This document shows positions 34,516-43,635 of a stretch of DNA of 64,000 nucleotides, one piece after another. The DNA comes from JADGNZ01 sp035995985 (lineage in GTDB: Bacteria > Acidobacteriota > Thermoanaerobaculia > Gp7-AA8). The position numbers and the translations under genes were made by a program. The notes under the pieces are model-generated. The model was given only the letters and a program-made list of their open reading frames with translations. It made no database searches and was not told the origin of the DNA. The number at the start of each line of letters is the position of its first letter. Within the stretch, counting starts at the first letter, position 1. The DNA lies in NCBI GenBank assembly GCA_035995985.1, contig DASYJY010000089.1, positions 1-64,000 of the forward strand, in the 5' to 3' direction.

Positions 34516-34808
34516 ACGCAGCGAAAAAGCGGCGACTGCTGATCGGCCTATTGATTGTCGTCAGCGCGATCGCCGTGGTCGCCACGGGGCTGTTCTTTGC
34601 GCAAGGCGGCTTTGGCGGCGGTCATGGCAGCTTCGATCAAGTTCTATTCGTCTTGGCATTGCCGTGGTCGATGGTTCCGTGGCCAGAGCCCTTGACGACC
34701 AATGACTTTACGTGGCTGGTCGTATTACCCTTTTTTCTCAATTTGGCAGTCGTCGCAGTCTTGAGCTTGTTAGGCAGGGGAGACGTTATCTGGGAAACGC
34801 CTCCTTGA
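34512..34808 (+). CDS. Small membrane protein, 98 aa
   Basis: A 98-aa protein starts with an ATG overlapping the der stop codon (ATGA). It has two clear membrane helices, RLLIGLLIVVSAIAVVATGL and about residues 72-92 (WLVVLPFFLNLAVVAVLSLL), separated by a glycine-rich loop (AQGGFGGGHGSF). No family is recognised. Its end overlaps the convergent aldolase/dehydrogenase gene by 23 nt. Lower GC and plain hydrophobicity suggest a real but fast-changing gene, probably cotranscribed with der. Confidence 0.6.
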   Translation: MNAAKKRRLLIGLLIVVSAIAVVATGLFFAQGGFGGGHGSFDQVLFVLALPWSMVPWPEPLTTNDFTWLVVLPFFLNLAVVAVLSLLGRGDVIWETPP

Positions 34809-36777
34809 CCCCGCCATCCACGGGCAGCATCGCGCCGGTAGTTTTCGCCGATCGTGGGCCAGCCAGAAAGAGCGCGGCCTCGGCGACGTCATCCGCGGTG
34901 ACCTCGGTCTTCAGCAACGTCCGATTGCGATAAAAGTCGGGGAGGTTCTCGGACGAGATGCCGTACGCCGTTGCGCGCATCGATCGCATCTCGTCGCTCC
35001 AGAATCGGGAGCCGCCGAAGATGGCGTCGGGGTTGAGCATGTTGGCGCGGATGCCGAACTCGCCGCCCTCCAGCGCCACGATGCGGCACAACTGCGCCTC
35101 GGCGGCTTTGCTCACGCTGTACGCGCCGAACTCCTTGCCGGGCGCGGTTACGTTCTTCGACGCGTTGAAGACGAGGCTGCCGCCGGTTTTCTGCTGTTTC
35201 ATGATCCACAGCGCCGCGCGCGCGACGAGGAAATGTCCGCGCGCGTTGACGGCGAACGCGCGATCCCAATCGGCGGCGGGGAGGACGTCGAGGCTTCCGA
35301 ACGAGGAGATGCCGGCATTGCTGACGATGATGTCGACGCCGCCGTAAACGGCGATCGTTTCCGCGTACGCGCGCTCGACGTCGTCTTCCCTGGAGACATC
35401 GAGCCGCAGCGCGATCGCGCGACGCAATCCATGCTTTGCCACGATGCCCTTCGCGACCTCCTCGGCCAGCGCGACATCGACGTCGGTGACGACGACGTGC
35501 GCGCCCTCCTCGGCGAAGCGTTCCGCGCACGCGCGGCCGATGCCGCTCGCGGCGCCGGTGATGATCGCGACCTTTCCCGCCAGCTCTTTTTCCTTCGGCA
35601 GCAGCGTGAGTTTGTACAACTCCAGCGGCCAGTACTCTGCGTGAAACGCATCCTCATCGTTCAGCGTCTCGTAGCCGTCCGCGCCCTCGGCGGATTCGAT
35701 GATGCGCATGGTGTGGCGGTAGATGTCGCGCACGATCCGCGCCGCGCGCGCGTCTTTGCCCGCCGTCCACATGCCCGCGCCGGGAACGAGGACGACGCGC
35801 GGATGCGCATCGAGCATCGCGAATTCGCTCGGATAGTTTTCGTAATGCGCTTTGTATCGTTCGACGTGATCGCCGAGCGCTTTCGAAACGTCGTCGCCCG
35901 CATCGAGAAAGAGTGGAAAGCGTTTCGTGTGCAGCAAGTGATCGGGCGTGGCCGGACCGATCTGCGTGATGCGCTTCGCGTCCTCGCGAGCGAGGAAGCG
36001 GAGCACGTCGTCGCTGCCGTCGAATTCGAGGATGACCGAACGCTTCGTGCCGAGGGCGCCGCGGATGACGGGAGCGAGCGTTGTTGTGTCGACGCTTGCC
36101 GAAGCCGAAACCGATGGACGCGATCGCAAGGCCAGCCACTCCTCCGCCTTCGTCACGAGCGCGATGTGCTTCTCGTACGCCTCCCGCGCGTTCTCGCCCC
36201 AAGTGATCAGCCCATGATTCATGAGTACGAGTCCCTCGGCATCGGGCTTTGACGCGAATGCATCGGCGACATCGCGGCTCAATCGAAATCCCGGACGAAG
36301 ATAGGGAACGGAGATCACCGAATCGCCGAAACATGCGCGCACCGTTGACTCACGGCCGCGTGTATTCGTTAGTCCGAGGATCGCATCCGCGTGTGTGTGC
36401 AGGACCGCGCGAGCGGGGAGGAACGCGTGCAGCAGCGTCTCGATCGACGGACGCCGGCTCGACGGATCGACGAGGCAGCGCGCCAGGTAGTCGACCATCT
36501 CCTGATCGCTCATCTCGCCTTCCCGTATCCGCAGCGGCTCGATGTAGTCGAGGCGCACCGCGGGAAACTCTTTCGGCACGATCGTCTTCATGTCGCTGCC
36601 GCTCGACTTGATGTACATCACCGGAATTGGTGTGCCGAGGAGGTCCGTGGATTGGGACTTGACGCTGTTGTTTCCGCCGCCCCACAGCACGAGCGATTCT
36701 TCGGCGCCGACGAGGCGCGACTGGTAGACGAGTTGGTCGATTTCGTTGTCGGGCGTCTCCGCCCAGCGGTTAATCAT
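34786..36777 (-). CDS. Bifunctional class II aldolase / short-chain dehydrogenase (RhaD-like fusion)
   Basis: The 663-aa protein fuses a class II aldolase domain (about residues 1-400) to a short-chain dehydrogenase (about 405-663). The aldolase part has LWGGGNNSVK, zinc histidines in VLHTHADAI and MNHGLITWG. The dehydrogenase part has the NAD loop ITGAASGIGRA, the NAG motif IVSNAGISSF and the YSVSKAA catalytic Tyr/Lys. This architecture is that of bifunctional rhamnulose-1-phosphate aldolase/lactaldehyde dehydrogenase, which splits a sugar phosphate and reduces or oxidises the aldehyde product. No other rhamnose genes are nearby, so the sugar is uncertain. Confidence 0.9.
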   Translation of the reverse strand: MINRWAETPDNEIDQLVYQSRLVGAEESLVLWGGGNNSVKSQSTDLLGTPIPVMYIKSSGSDMKTIVPKEFPAVRLDYIEPLRIREGEMSDQEMVDYLARCLVDPSSRRPSIETLLHAFLPARAVLHTHADAILGLTNTRGRESTVRACFGDSVISVPYLRPGFRLSRDVADAFASKPDAEGLVLMNHGLITWGENAREAYEKHIALVTKAEEWLALRSRPSVSASASVDTTTLAPVIRGALGTKRSVILEFDGSDDVLRFLAREDAKRITQIGPATPDHLLHTKRFPLFLDAGDDVSKALGDHVERYKAHYENYPSEFAMLDAHPRVVLVPGAGMWTAGKDARAARIVRDIYRHTMRIIESAEGADGYETLNDEDAFHAEYWPLELYKLTLLPKEKELAGKVAIITGAASGIGRACAERFAEEGAHVVVTDVDVALAEEVAKGIVAKHGLRRAIALRLDVSREDDVERAYAETIAVYGGVDIIVSNAGISSFGSLDVLPAADWDRAFAVNARGHFLVARAALWIMKQQKTGGSLVFNASKNVTAPGKEFGAYSVSKAAEAQLCRIVALEGGEFGIRANMLNPDAIFGGSRFWSDEMRSMRATAYGISSENLPDFYRNRTLLKTEVTADDVAEAALFLAGPRSAKTTGAMLPVDGGVKEAFPR

Positions 36778-36815
36778 GCGGCGTATTATCGACAGACAAC
36801 GAAAAGGGGGAAGTC

Positions 36816-37238
36816 ATGAATCGTCTGCTGTCCGTTGTTCTCATCGCAGTCGCGGCATCGCTCTTCCTGGCCGCGGCGCCTGTGACCTCCGTATCGGCGA
36901 CGGCATCGATCGATCTGAGCATCGAGATTGCGCCGACGTCGTATGGCCCCTACGAGTTGTTGCGCGAACAACATCGCGGCACCTTCACCTGCTGCGCGAT
37001 GTGGCTCGATGAGCCGAACCATCGCATCTACGGATCGGTGAGCGTCGTGGTCCATCCGGGCGAGGAGCAGACGGAGACATCCATCGCCGGCGGCGTGAAG
37101 ATGACGATGAAAGGGCGCGTCGACTCCGGCCGCACTGGCGCGACCGCCGAGGTCACCGTTGTACGCGACGGAGTTCTGATCGCGCATCAGCAGAGCCGCG
37201 TGAAGTTGACGGGATCCGGCCGTTCACAGGTGTACTGA
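36816..37238 (+). CDS. Small secreted hypothetical protein, 140 aa
   Basis: The 140-aa product starts with a signal peptide (MNRLLSVVLIAVAASLFLAA) and has a likely beta-sandwich mature part with a CC pair (FTCCAMWLD). No family is recognised. AAAGGGGGAAG lies 6 nt before the ATG and TATTAT occurs at 36784-36789, a possible -10 element in the divergent gap with the aldolase/dehydrogenase gene. A second secreted protein follows 54 nt downstream on the same strand, so they may be cotranscribed. Confidence 0.65.
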   Translation: MNRLLSVVLIAVAASLFLAAAPVTSVSATASIDLSIEIAPTSYGPYELLREQHRGTFTCCAMWLDEPNHRIYGSVSVVVHPGEEQTETSIAGGVKMTMKGRVDSGRTGATAEVTVVRDGVLIAHQQSRVKLTGSGRSQVY

Positions 37239-37292
37239 ACGCGCCGGCGCCCCGGTGCTACACTCAGCGCCTCATCAACAAGGAGGCATTGC

Positions 37293-37775
37293 ATGCGTCA
37301 CGTTGCCGGGGCGTTGCTCGTGGTTTTTCTCGTCGCACTGCCGGCCTTCGCTATCGATCCTGGACACGCCGAGGGGAGCTTGACTATCGATGCGAACAAG
37401 ATCCCGCTCAACTACGCGTACGCCGTGGCGAAGCAGAAGAATGAGCTCTCCGGCCGCAACGAGATGACGCGCATCATCCTCACCGAAAAGCCGCTGCCCG
37501 ACGGCGCGAAGCTGACGGAGATGGACAACAACCTTCCCGGCAATCTGAACGGCGTGATCATCTGCATCGACAAACTCGGACGCGTCGGCCACGTCGCCGT
37601 CCAGCACCCGAAGGGAACGTACGACGGCGGCTACTTCGAGGGCGTTCCCGATTACGAGTTCAAGCAGCGCAAGGGCGAGTCGGGAACGTACGGCGGCACC
37701 GTTTCGTCGATGAGCATCAAGACGAACACGATGACGTTCTCCTACGATGCGACATTCGTCGCCTCGCTCCGGTAA
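37293..37775 (+). CDS. Small secreted hypothetical protein, 160 aa
   Basis: The 160-aa protein has a signal peptide (MRHVAGALLVVFLVALPAFA) and a beta-rich mature region with SLTIDANKIPLNYAYAVA and YGGTVSSMSIKT. Its start is set by a strong AAGGAGG at 37280-37286, and TACACT at 37259-37264 could be a -10 element. No enzyme motif is visible. Families with similar repeats of this length, of unknown function, are common in Acidobacteria-like genomes, but I cannot name one with confidence. Confidence 0.65.
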   Translation: MRHVAGALLVVFLVALPAFAIDPGHAEGSLTIDANKIPLNYAYAVAKQKNELSGRNEMTRIILTEKPLPDGAKLTEMDNNLPGNLNGVIICIDKLGRVGHVAVQHPKGTYDGGYFEGVPDYEFKQRKGESGTYGGTVSSMSIKTNTMTFSYDATFVASLR

Positions 37776-37796
37776 ACCGTTACACTTTCGCGGTTC

Positions 37797-40301
37797 ATGG
37801 CGCTCTTCTCCAACGAAGTCAGCGATGCGGTGAAGCGTCTGGCGGCGAAGTCGTACGCGACGCAGGAAGAGCGCGACGAGTTGCTCGGCCGCGTCGAATC
37901 GGCAGACGGCGTGCGGGCGCGCGACGTCATCTGGATGTTGTTCCGGCCGGACCGTGCGCTCCGCGACAGTGCCGCGCGCGTGCTGCTGCGCGTTCGCGAC
38001 GCCGAAACGCTCGACGTTTTTCTTGCCGAATCGAAAGGGAAACCGGAACAGGCTCTGCGCGCCGCGGCCGCGGCTCTCTTTGCGCTCGGGCTGCCGGCGA
38101 TTGACGCGCGTCTAGTCCAACTTCTTGCGCCGCCGCCGAAGGAGACGAAGGAAACGCGCGAGCTGCAGGATGCCGTGCGGCGTCTGCTGGCCGAGGCGCC
38201 GATGTCGCGGCAATTGGAGCCGGTGCTGTGGCAGCTTGCGTCTTCCGGCAATCCCGACGAGCGCCTGCCGTTTCTCAACAAGCTCGCATCGAGTGAGATC
38301 GACGAGAACGCAGCGCGCCGCTGGCGGCGGATCGCTGCCGATCCCAGCCCGGCCGTGCGCGACAAAGCGATCGAAGTTCTGGCTGCGAAAGCGCCGCAGC
38401 ATTCGCTCGATCTGCTGATCGAAGCGCTGCCACGCGCCGGTTATGCTGTGCAGCAAACGATCGTCGAGGCGATGACGAAGCTGGCCGCCGGACAAGGCGC
38501 CGCATTCGCCGACCGTCTTCTTCCCGCGCTGGCGTCCGGCGACGCCGCCACGCGCACCGCCGTTCTGAAAATACTCCTCGGCATCGGCGATCCGGCCGGC
38601 GTCATCAAACGCTACATCCGTTTCTCCAGCACGCTGGCCGGCTTCATCCGCGACCGCGCGCTCGATTCGCTGCGCGAGTTTGGCGCCGCGCTCATCGAGC
38701 CGGTCATCGAACTGCTGCACGATGCCGATCCTGACACGCGCTCCGGCGCGATGGCCGTCGCCGGCGGATTCGAAGATGTGCGCATCGTCCCCGCGACGGT
38801 TCAACTGCTGCGCGATCCCGACTGGTGGATTCGGATTTCCGCCGCCGACATGCTCGGACGCCTCAAGGATCCGCGCGCCGTCGAGCCACTCGTGGCGACG
38901 CTGGCCGATCCCGACATGAAGTGGGCCGCCGTCGAAGCGCTCGGCCGGATCGGCGATCCGCGCGCATTGCCTGCGCTGGGAAAGATGCTCGCCGACCCGC
39001 TGCCCGACGTTCGCATCGAAGTCATGCTGGCGTTGAAGAACTTCCAGCATCCGCAGGTTCGCAATGCGCTGACGAGCGTCGCGCAAAACGATCCCGATCG
39101 CGGCGTCCGGACGCACGCGATCGAAATTCTCGATGAGCTTGCCGCGACCGATCGCCAGTCGCAGTCGGGCATCGACGCGATTCGCAAAGCGGCGCTGACG
39201 GTCGCCGTCGCACAGGGCGAGCCGCGGCTCAATACGCTGCTGATCGCTACGCGCAATCAGGGCGGATCAGACTTTCACCTCTCCGTCGGCCAGCCGCCGA
39301 TCGTCCGCCTCTCCGCCGATCTGCTGCGCGCGCAGGGCGAGCCGTTTACCGCGGCGCAGACGGAGTCGATGCTGAAGGAAGTGCTCAGCGACGCGCAGTG
39401 GGCCACGCTGCAGACGCAGACGCAGATCGACTTCTGCTACGTCGTCCCGCAAGGCGGCCGCTATCGCGCGAACGTTTTCTTCGATCATCACGGCTACAAC
39501 GGCGTCTTCCGCGTCATCCCGGAGAAGCCGCCAACGATCGTCGACCTCGGGCTGCCCGCGCATCTCGCGGAGATCTCCGACTATCACCAGGGACTCGTGC
39601 TCGTCTGCGGTCCGTCCGGTTCGGGCAAGTCGACGACGCTCGCGGCGCTCGTGAATCTGTTCAACGAGACGCGCAACGATCACATCCTGACGATGGAGGA
39701 CCCGGTCGAGTTCGTCCATCCGTTCAAGAATTGCCTCATCAATCAGCGCGAAGTCGGGTCGCACACGAATTCATTCGCGCGCGCACTGCGGGCGGCGTTG
39801 CGCGAAGACCCCGACGTGATCGTGATCGGCGAGCTGCGCGACAACGAATCGATCACGCTCGCCCTCACCGCCGCCGAGACCGGCCACATAGTCCTCGGCA
39901 CGCTGAACTCCACCAGCGCACCGAAAGCAATCGATCGCATCCTCTCCAGTTTCCCCGCCGACGAGCAGCCGCAGATTCGCGCGTCGCTCTCCGAGTCGCT
40001 GCGGTATTGCATCGCGCAGCGCCTGCTGCCGGCGCGGGAAGGACGCCGCCAGGTTGCCGCCTTCGAAGTACTCAAAGGCACGAGCAACATCGGCACGATG
40101 ATTCGCGACCAGAAGACCTACCAGATTTACTCGGCGATGCAGATCGGACGTTCCCTCGGCATGCAGACGTTCGACGAGGCGCTCAAGGACTTGCTGCGCC
40201 GCGAACAGATCAGCGCGGAGACGGCGTACCTCGCAGCGCTGAAAAAAGAAGATTTCGAATCGATGGTCAGCCCCGAGTTCATCGCCCGAGGAAAAGCGTA
40301 A
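37797..40301 (+). CDS. HEAT-repeat protein fused to a PilT-type ATPase with altered His box
   Basis: This 834-aa protein joins about 470 residues of HEAT-like helical repeats (for example LLRDPDWWIRISAADMLGRL and DPDMKWAAVEALGRIGDPRA) to a full PilT/PilU-type secretion ATPase. The ATPase has GGSDFHLSVGQPP near 488, Walker A GPSGSGKST near 605, the Asp box TMEDPVEF, Walker B VIVIGELRD and the C-terminal GTSNIGTMIRDQ. Where canonical PilT has the His box GTLHTNNAAK, this one reads GTLNSTSAPK, so the conserved histidine is asparagine. It probably powers or regulates pilus retraction as a PilU-like partner of the PilT directly downstream, with the HEAT part as a docking scaffold. TACACT ends 10 nt before the start. 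Confidence 0.88.
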   Translation: MALFSNEVSDAVKRLAAKSYATQEERDELLGRVESADGVRARDVIWMLFRPDRALRDSAARVLLRVRDAETLDVFLAESKGKPEQALRAAAAALFALGLPAIDARLVQLLAPPPKETKETRELQDAVRRLLAEAPMSRQLEPVLWQLASSGNPDERLPFLNKLASSEIDENAARRWRRIAADPSPAVRDKAIEVLAAKAPQHSLDLLIEALPRAGYAVQQTIVEAMTKLAAGQGAAFADRLLPALASGDAATRTAVLKILLGIGDPAGVIKRYIRFSSTLAGFIRDRALDSLREFGAALIEPVIELLHDADPDTRSGAMAVAGGFEDVRIVPATVQLLRDPDWWIRISAADMLGRLKDPRAVEPLVATLADPDMKWAAVEALGRIGDPRALPALGKMLADPLPDVRIEVMLALKNFQHPQVRNALTSVAQNDPDRGVRTHAIEILDELAATDRQSQSGIDAIRKAALTVAVAQGEPRLNTLLIATRNQGGSDFHLSVGQPPIVRLSADLLRAQGEPFTAAQTESMLKEVLSDAQWATLQTQTQIDFCYVVPQGGRYRANVFFDHHGYNGVFRVIPEKPPTIVDLGLPAHLAEISDYHQGLVLVCGPSGSGKSTTLAALVNLFNETRNDHILTMEDPVEFVHPFKNCLINQREVGSHTNSFARALRAALREDPDVIVIGELRDNESITLALTAAETGHIVLGTLNSTSAPKAIDRILSSFPADEQPQIRASLSESLRYCIAQRLLPAREGRRQVAAFEVLKGTSNIGTMIRDQKTYQIYSAMQIGRSLGMQTFDEALKDLLRREQISAETAYLAALKKEDFESMVSPEFIARGKA

Positions 40302-41365
40302 TGGCGATGCAGAAGATCGATCGCTTCCTCAAGCTGATGAACGATCGCGGCGCGTCCGATTTTCATCTCACCGTCGGCCGTCCGCCGATGCTGCGTGCGT
40401 CGGGGACGATGGAGTCGATCCGCTATCGCACGCTGACCGAGGGCGATTTCGCGGAGATGATCAAGCCGGTCACGCCGGCCAGGTTGTGGGACGAATACCA
40501 GCAGACCGGCGACGTCGATTTCTCGTACGAGATTCCGGACGTGGCCCGCTACCGCGTCAATCTCTTTCGCCAGCAGCGCGGTGGCGGCGCGGTCTTCCGC
40601 GTCATCCCTACGAAGATCATGACGCTCGAACAGCTCGGCCTTCCCGATCCGGTGCGCCGCATCGCCTCGATTCGCAGCGGTCTGGTGCTCGTGACCGGCC
40701 CGACCGGTTCCGGCAAGTCGACGACACTCGCGGCCATCATCGATCTGATCAACGAGACGCGCGGACTGCACATCATCACAATTGAGGACCCAATCGAATT
40801 CGTGCATCCGAACAAGAAATGCCTCGTACACCAGCGCGAGATCGGCACGCATGCGAAATCGTTCGCCGAGGCGCTGAAGGCCGCCGGCCGCGAAGATCCG
40901 GACGTGATCCTGGTCGGCGAAATGCGCGATCTGGAAACGATCGCCATGGCCCTTTCCGCCGCGGAGCGCGGCACGCTCGTCTTCGGCACGCTCCACACGA
41001 ACAACGCTGCGAAGACGATGGACCGCATCATCAGCGTCTTCCCGGCCTCGGAACAGGAAGGCGTCCGCAACGTGCTCGGCGAAACAATTCGCGGCGTCGT
41101 CGCCCAGCAACTGATGCCGAAAGTCGGCGGTGGCCGCATCGCCGCTGTGGAGATCCTCTTCGCCTCGCCCGCTATCGGCAACATGATCCGCGAGGGTAAG
41201 ACTTCGCAGGTGACCAGCGCGATCCAGACCGGCGTGAAGGAAGGGATGATCGACATGGACGGCTCCATCCGCCGCCTCTACGACGCCGGCCTCGTCACCG
41301 CCCGCGCCGCCTACGACAAGGCGATCGACAAGGAGCAGTTCAAGGACTTGCTGGAGACGGCTTGA
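40301..41365 (+). CDS. pilT: Type IV pilus retraction ATPase PilT
   Basis: PilT is the cytoplasmic hexameric motor that retracts type IV pili, driving twitching motility. The 354-aa product has GASDFHLTVGRPP near 18-30, Walker A GPTGSGKST near 131-139, the Asp box TIEDPIEF, the Walker B glutamate in LVGEMRD, an intact His box FGTLHTNNAAKTMDRI and the retraction-related AIGNMIREGK. Length is normal. The ATG overlaps the stop codon of the HEAT-PilT fusion by 1 nt (TAATG), so the two ATPases are made together. No other pilus genes are in this window. Confidence 0.95.
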   Translation: MAMQKIDRFLKLMNDRGASDFHLTVGRPPMLRASGTMESIRYRTLTEGDFAEMIKPVTPARLWDEYQQTGDVDFSYEIPDVARYRVNLFRQQRGGGAVFRVIPTKIMTLEQLGLPDPVRRIASIRSGLVLVTGPTGSGKSTTLAAIIDLINETRGLHIITIEDPIEFVHPNKKCLVHQREIGTHAKSFAEALKAAGREDPDVILVGEMRDLETIAMALSAAERGTLVFGTLHTNNAAKTMDRIISVFPASEQEGVRNVLGETIRGVVAQQLMPKVGGGRIAAVEILFASPAIGNMIREGKTSQVTSAIQTGVKEGMIDMDGSIRRLYDAGLVTARAAYDKAIDKEQFKDLLETA

Positions 41366-41490
41366 CTCAACCTAAGGACGCCCTCGAAATCGAGTCAGCG
41401 AAGCTCGATCGTGAAGAGGAGCAGGCCATGGCTGATGAAAGCTGTGTCGCCGAAATCGACCTTTCGGAATCCGATGCGTTTTATACGTAG
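41362..41490 (+). CDS. Possible small ORF after pilT, 42 aa
   Basis: A TTG that overlaps the pilT stop (TTGA) opens a 42-codon acidic reading frame beginning MTQPKDALEIESAKL and ending SESDAFYT; an internal ATG is at 41428. The composition is protein-like and the overlap suggests coupling to pilT. However, the last codons fall in the palindrome at 41476-41517, there is no homologue I recognise, and it could be a decayed fragment. Confidence 0.3.
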   Translation: MTQPKDALEIESAKLDREEEQAMADESCVAEIDLSESDAFYT

Positions 41491-41517
41491 AGTTCGCGAA
41501 CTCTGCGTATAAAACGC
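41476..41517. terminator. Near-perfect 42-bp palindrome between convergent genes
   Basis: GCGTTTTATACGTAGAGTTC and its inverse GAACTCTGCGTATAAAACGC meet around a short CG centre with a single mismatch, between pilT and the cNMP-binding/DUF1003 gene, touching the latter's stop codon. As RNA it would fold into a long hairpin in both directions and could end both transcripts. T- and A-runs lie inside the arms rather than after the stem, so it is not a classic intrinsic terminator. Confidence 0.6.
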
Positions 41518-42359
41518 TAACCCTTCCTGAGCAGCCCTTCCATCATCGCGAACCGCTCCAGCATTTCCGTGTAGATGCGGTCGGTCTTTTCGTGGAGATG
41601 CGCGACTTCGAGCTCCGCTTTGATGTTGACCTCGTATTCGACGTCGGAGCGGACGTGATCTTTTTCGGCCTGGCGGTTCTGGCTGATCAGAACGAAGCAG
41701 GAGAGGAAGATTGCTTCCAGCGAGACGATCATCGTCAACAGGCCGAACGGATATGGATCGAACGCGGGGATGCCGAGGCGGAAGGTGTTGACGATGATCC
41801 AGGCGCCGAACCAAATGAGGTTGATGAGCAGGAACGGCATGCTGCCGCTGAACCAGGCGATCCAGTCGGCGATTTTCTGGAGCGCGCTGAGGTTTTCCTC
41901 GACCTCGATGTTGACGTTGCGGGAGACGCGCGTTTGGAGGAGCTCGTCCGCTTTTCGCGTCATGTGTCCGACTGCTGCCAGCAGCCGCACAGCCGCCTCG
42001 GGTGTTTTCCGGAAGAGGAGCAGCAGGTCGTCGCGATCGAGCTCAAGCAATTCGGTGTCTACGAGCGCAAGCGCGGTGGCAGTGCGGGCGCCGCGGTCGA
42101 GGAGTGCCAGCTCGCCGAAGATCTCGCCGTCGCGCGCGACCGTGAGCACGATCTTCTGTCCGGCCGTGTCTTTGATGAACAACTCGACCTCGCCCGCAGT
42201 GACGACGAACAGCGATTCGCCCGGCTCGCCGGCTTGAAAGAGCGTCGTTCCCGCCTTCAGCTCGCGCCGATCGACGACAAGCGCTAACTGCGTGCGATCC
42301 TCTTCGGTAAGCTGCTCAAAAAGCTCGTTCTTCGCGAGCATCCCTGCATCACACGGCAT
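41517..42359 (-). CDS. Cyclic-nucleotide-binding and DUF1003 membrane protein
   Basis: The 280-aa protein couples an N-terminal cyclic-nucleotide-binding domain (about 10-125, GESLFVVTAGEVELF and the cassette FGELALLDRGARTATALAL) to a DUF1003 membrane domain (about 160-255). The latter has two helices, with WIAWFSGSMPFLLINLIWF and LEAIFLSCFVLISQNRQAEKD, the DUF1003 hallmark. It probably converts a nucleotide signal into a change at the inner membrane; partners are unknown. An ATG at residue 7 is an alternative start. The gene is convergent with pilT, which suggests but does not show a link to motility. Confidence 0.88.
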   Translation of the reverse strand: MPCDAGMLAKNELFEQLTEEDRTQLALVVDRRELKAGTTLFQAGEPGESLFVVTAGEVELFIKDTAGQKIVLTVARDGEIFGELALLDRGARTATALALVDTELLELDRDDLLLLFRKTPEAAVRLLAAVGHMTRKADELLQTRVSRNVNIEVEENLSALQKIADWIAWFSGSMPFLLINLIWFGAWIIVNTFRLGIPAFDPYPFGLLTMIVSLEAIFLSCFVLISQNRQAEKDHVRSDVEYEVNIKAELEVAHLHEKTDRIYTEMLERFAMMEGLLRKG

Positions 42360-42443
42360 ACGTCCCTCCGTTGAGTCGCGGGAGTGTAGCCGGAGACGGC
42401 GATCGCGACGTGATGAAGGTCGGCCCTTCGATTCTGATGGGCC

Positions 42444-43505
42444 CTAGGGCTTTGCCCGCTGGTATTGATCCGGCCACGGAATGTCGACGCCGAGGATGTG
42501 GGCGGCGTGGAGCGGCCAGTAGGGATCGCGCAGAAGTTCGCGGGCCAGCAGCACCGCGTCGGCTGAACCGCTGCGGATGATTTCGTCGGCTTGATGCGCA
42601 TCGGTGATCAGGCCGACCGCTCCCGTCGCGACGCCAGCCTCGGCGCGGATGGCGCGCGCGAACGGCACCTGGTAGCCCGGACCGATCTCGATCTTCGCGC
42701 CGGGAACCGCGCCGCCGCTGGAGCAGTCGATGAGATCGACGCCGAGGTCGCGCAGGCGCTTCGCGAATTCGATTGAGTCGTGCAGGTCCCAGCCGCCTTC
42801 GGCCCAATCGGACGCGGAGATGCGTACGAAGAGGGGCAGGTGACCGGGCCAGATTTCTCGGACGCGTTCCGCGACACGGAGCGGAAAGCGCATGCGGTCT
42901 TCGAGCGCTCCGCCGTAATCGTCCGTCCGTACATTGCTGAGCGGGGAGAGGAACTCGTGCAGAAGATAACCGTGCGCCATATGGAGCTCGACGACGCGAA
43001 ATCCTGCATCGAATGCCAGCTTGGTCGATCGGACGAATTGCTCGACGATCTCATCGATCTCGCCGGCCGTCAGCTCGTGCGGAACCGGCTCGCCTTCGCG
43101 AAATGGAATCGGACTAGGGGCCACCGTCTGCCAGGAATGCGGACCTTCGCGGATGACGCGGCCGCCGCGCCACGGTGCGTCGGTCGACGCCTTTCGTCCC
43201 GCGTGCGCAAGCTGAATTCCGGCAACGGCGCCGTTGCTCTCGATGAACGCGACGATGCGGCGGAATGCATCGGCATGTTGCTGCGACCAGATGCCGCTGT
43301 CCCACGCGGTGATGCGGCCCGCGGGCGAGACGCCGCTCGCTTCGACCATGACTAGTCCCGCGCCGCCCGTGGCGCGGCTGCCGAGGTGCACAAGGTGCCA
43401 GTCGTTGGGGAGACCGTCATCGCTCGAGTATTGACACATCGGCGAGACGAAAATGCGGTTGCGGAAGGTGACGGCGCGGATCGTGTAGCTGTCGAAAAGG
43501 TGCAT
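42444..43505 (-). CDS. Old Yellow Enzyme-family NADH:flavin oxidoreductase (YqjM-like)
   Basis: The 353-aa TIM-barrel flavoenzyme reduces activated C=C bonds of enones using NAD(P)H. It fits the YqjM branch: Cys24 in VSPMCQYSS near the flavin, QLAHAGRKAS, the substrate-binding HMAHGYLLHEFLSP, RMRFPLRVAERV and the phosphate-binding VGLITDAHQADEII and ADAVLLARELLRDPYWP. Length is normal. It is transcribed on its own, divergent from a secreted-protein gene. The physiological substrate is not indicated; such enzymes often detoxify electrophiles. Confidence 0.93.
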   Translation of the reverse strand: MHLFDSYTIRAVTFRNRIFVSPMCQYSSDDGLPNDWHLVHLGSRATGGAGLVMVEASGVSPAGRITAWDSGIWSQQHADAFRRIVAFIESNGAVAGIQLAHAGRKASTDAPWRGGRVIREGPHSWQTVAPSPIPFREGEPVPHELTAGEIDEIVEQFVRSTKLAFDAGFRVVELHMAHGYLLHEFLSPLSNVRTDDYGGALEDRMRFPLRVAERVREIWPGHLPLFVRISASDWAEGGWDLHDSIEFAKRLRDLGVDLIDCSSGGAVPGAKIEIGPGYQVPFARAIRAEAGVATGAVGLITDAHQADEIIRSGSADAVLLARELLRDPYWPLHAAHILGVDIPWPDQYQRAKP

Positions 43506-43635
43506 GGTGTTCGTAAAACCGCCGGAGTATAGCCGTGGCCGTCAGGGGACGTTTGCTGCGTCCCATTCGTATACCGTTCGGCTACCATGCCACAGCGCCG
43601 CGCTGATCGCGGCGCGACCGATCAAAGGAGATTTC

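Noticed and set aside
41476..41517. A classic Rho-independent terminator
   Set aside because: The stem is strong, but the T-run lies in the arm rather than after it, so only a general hairpin call is justified.
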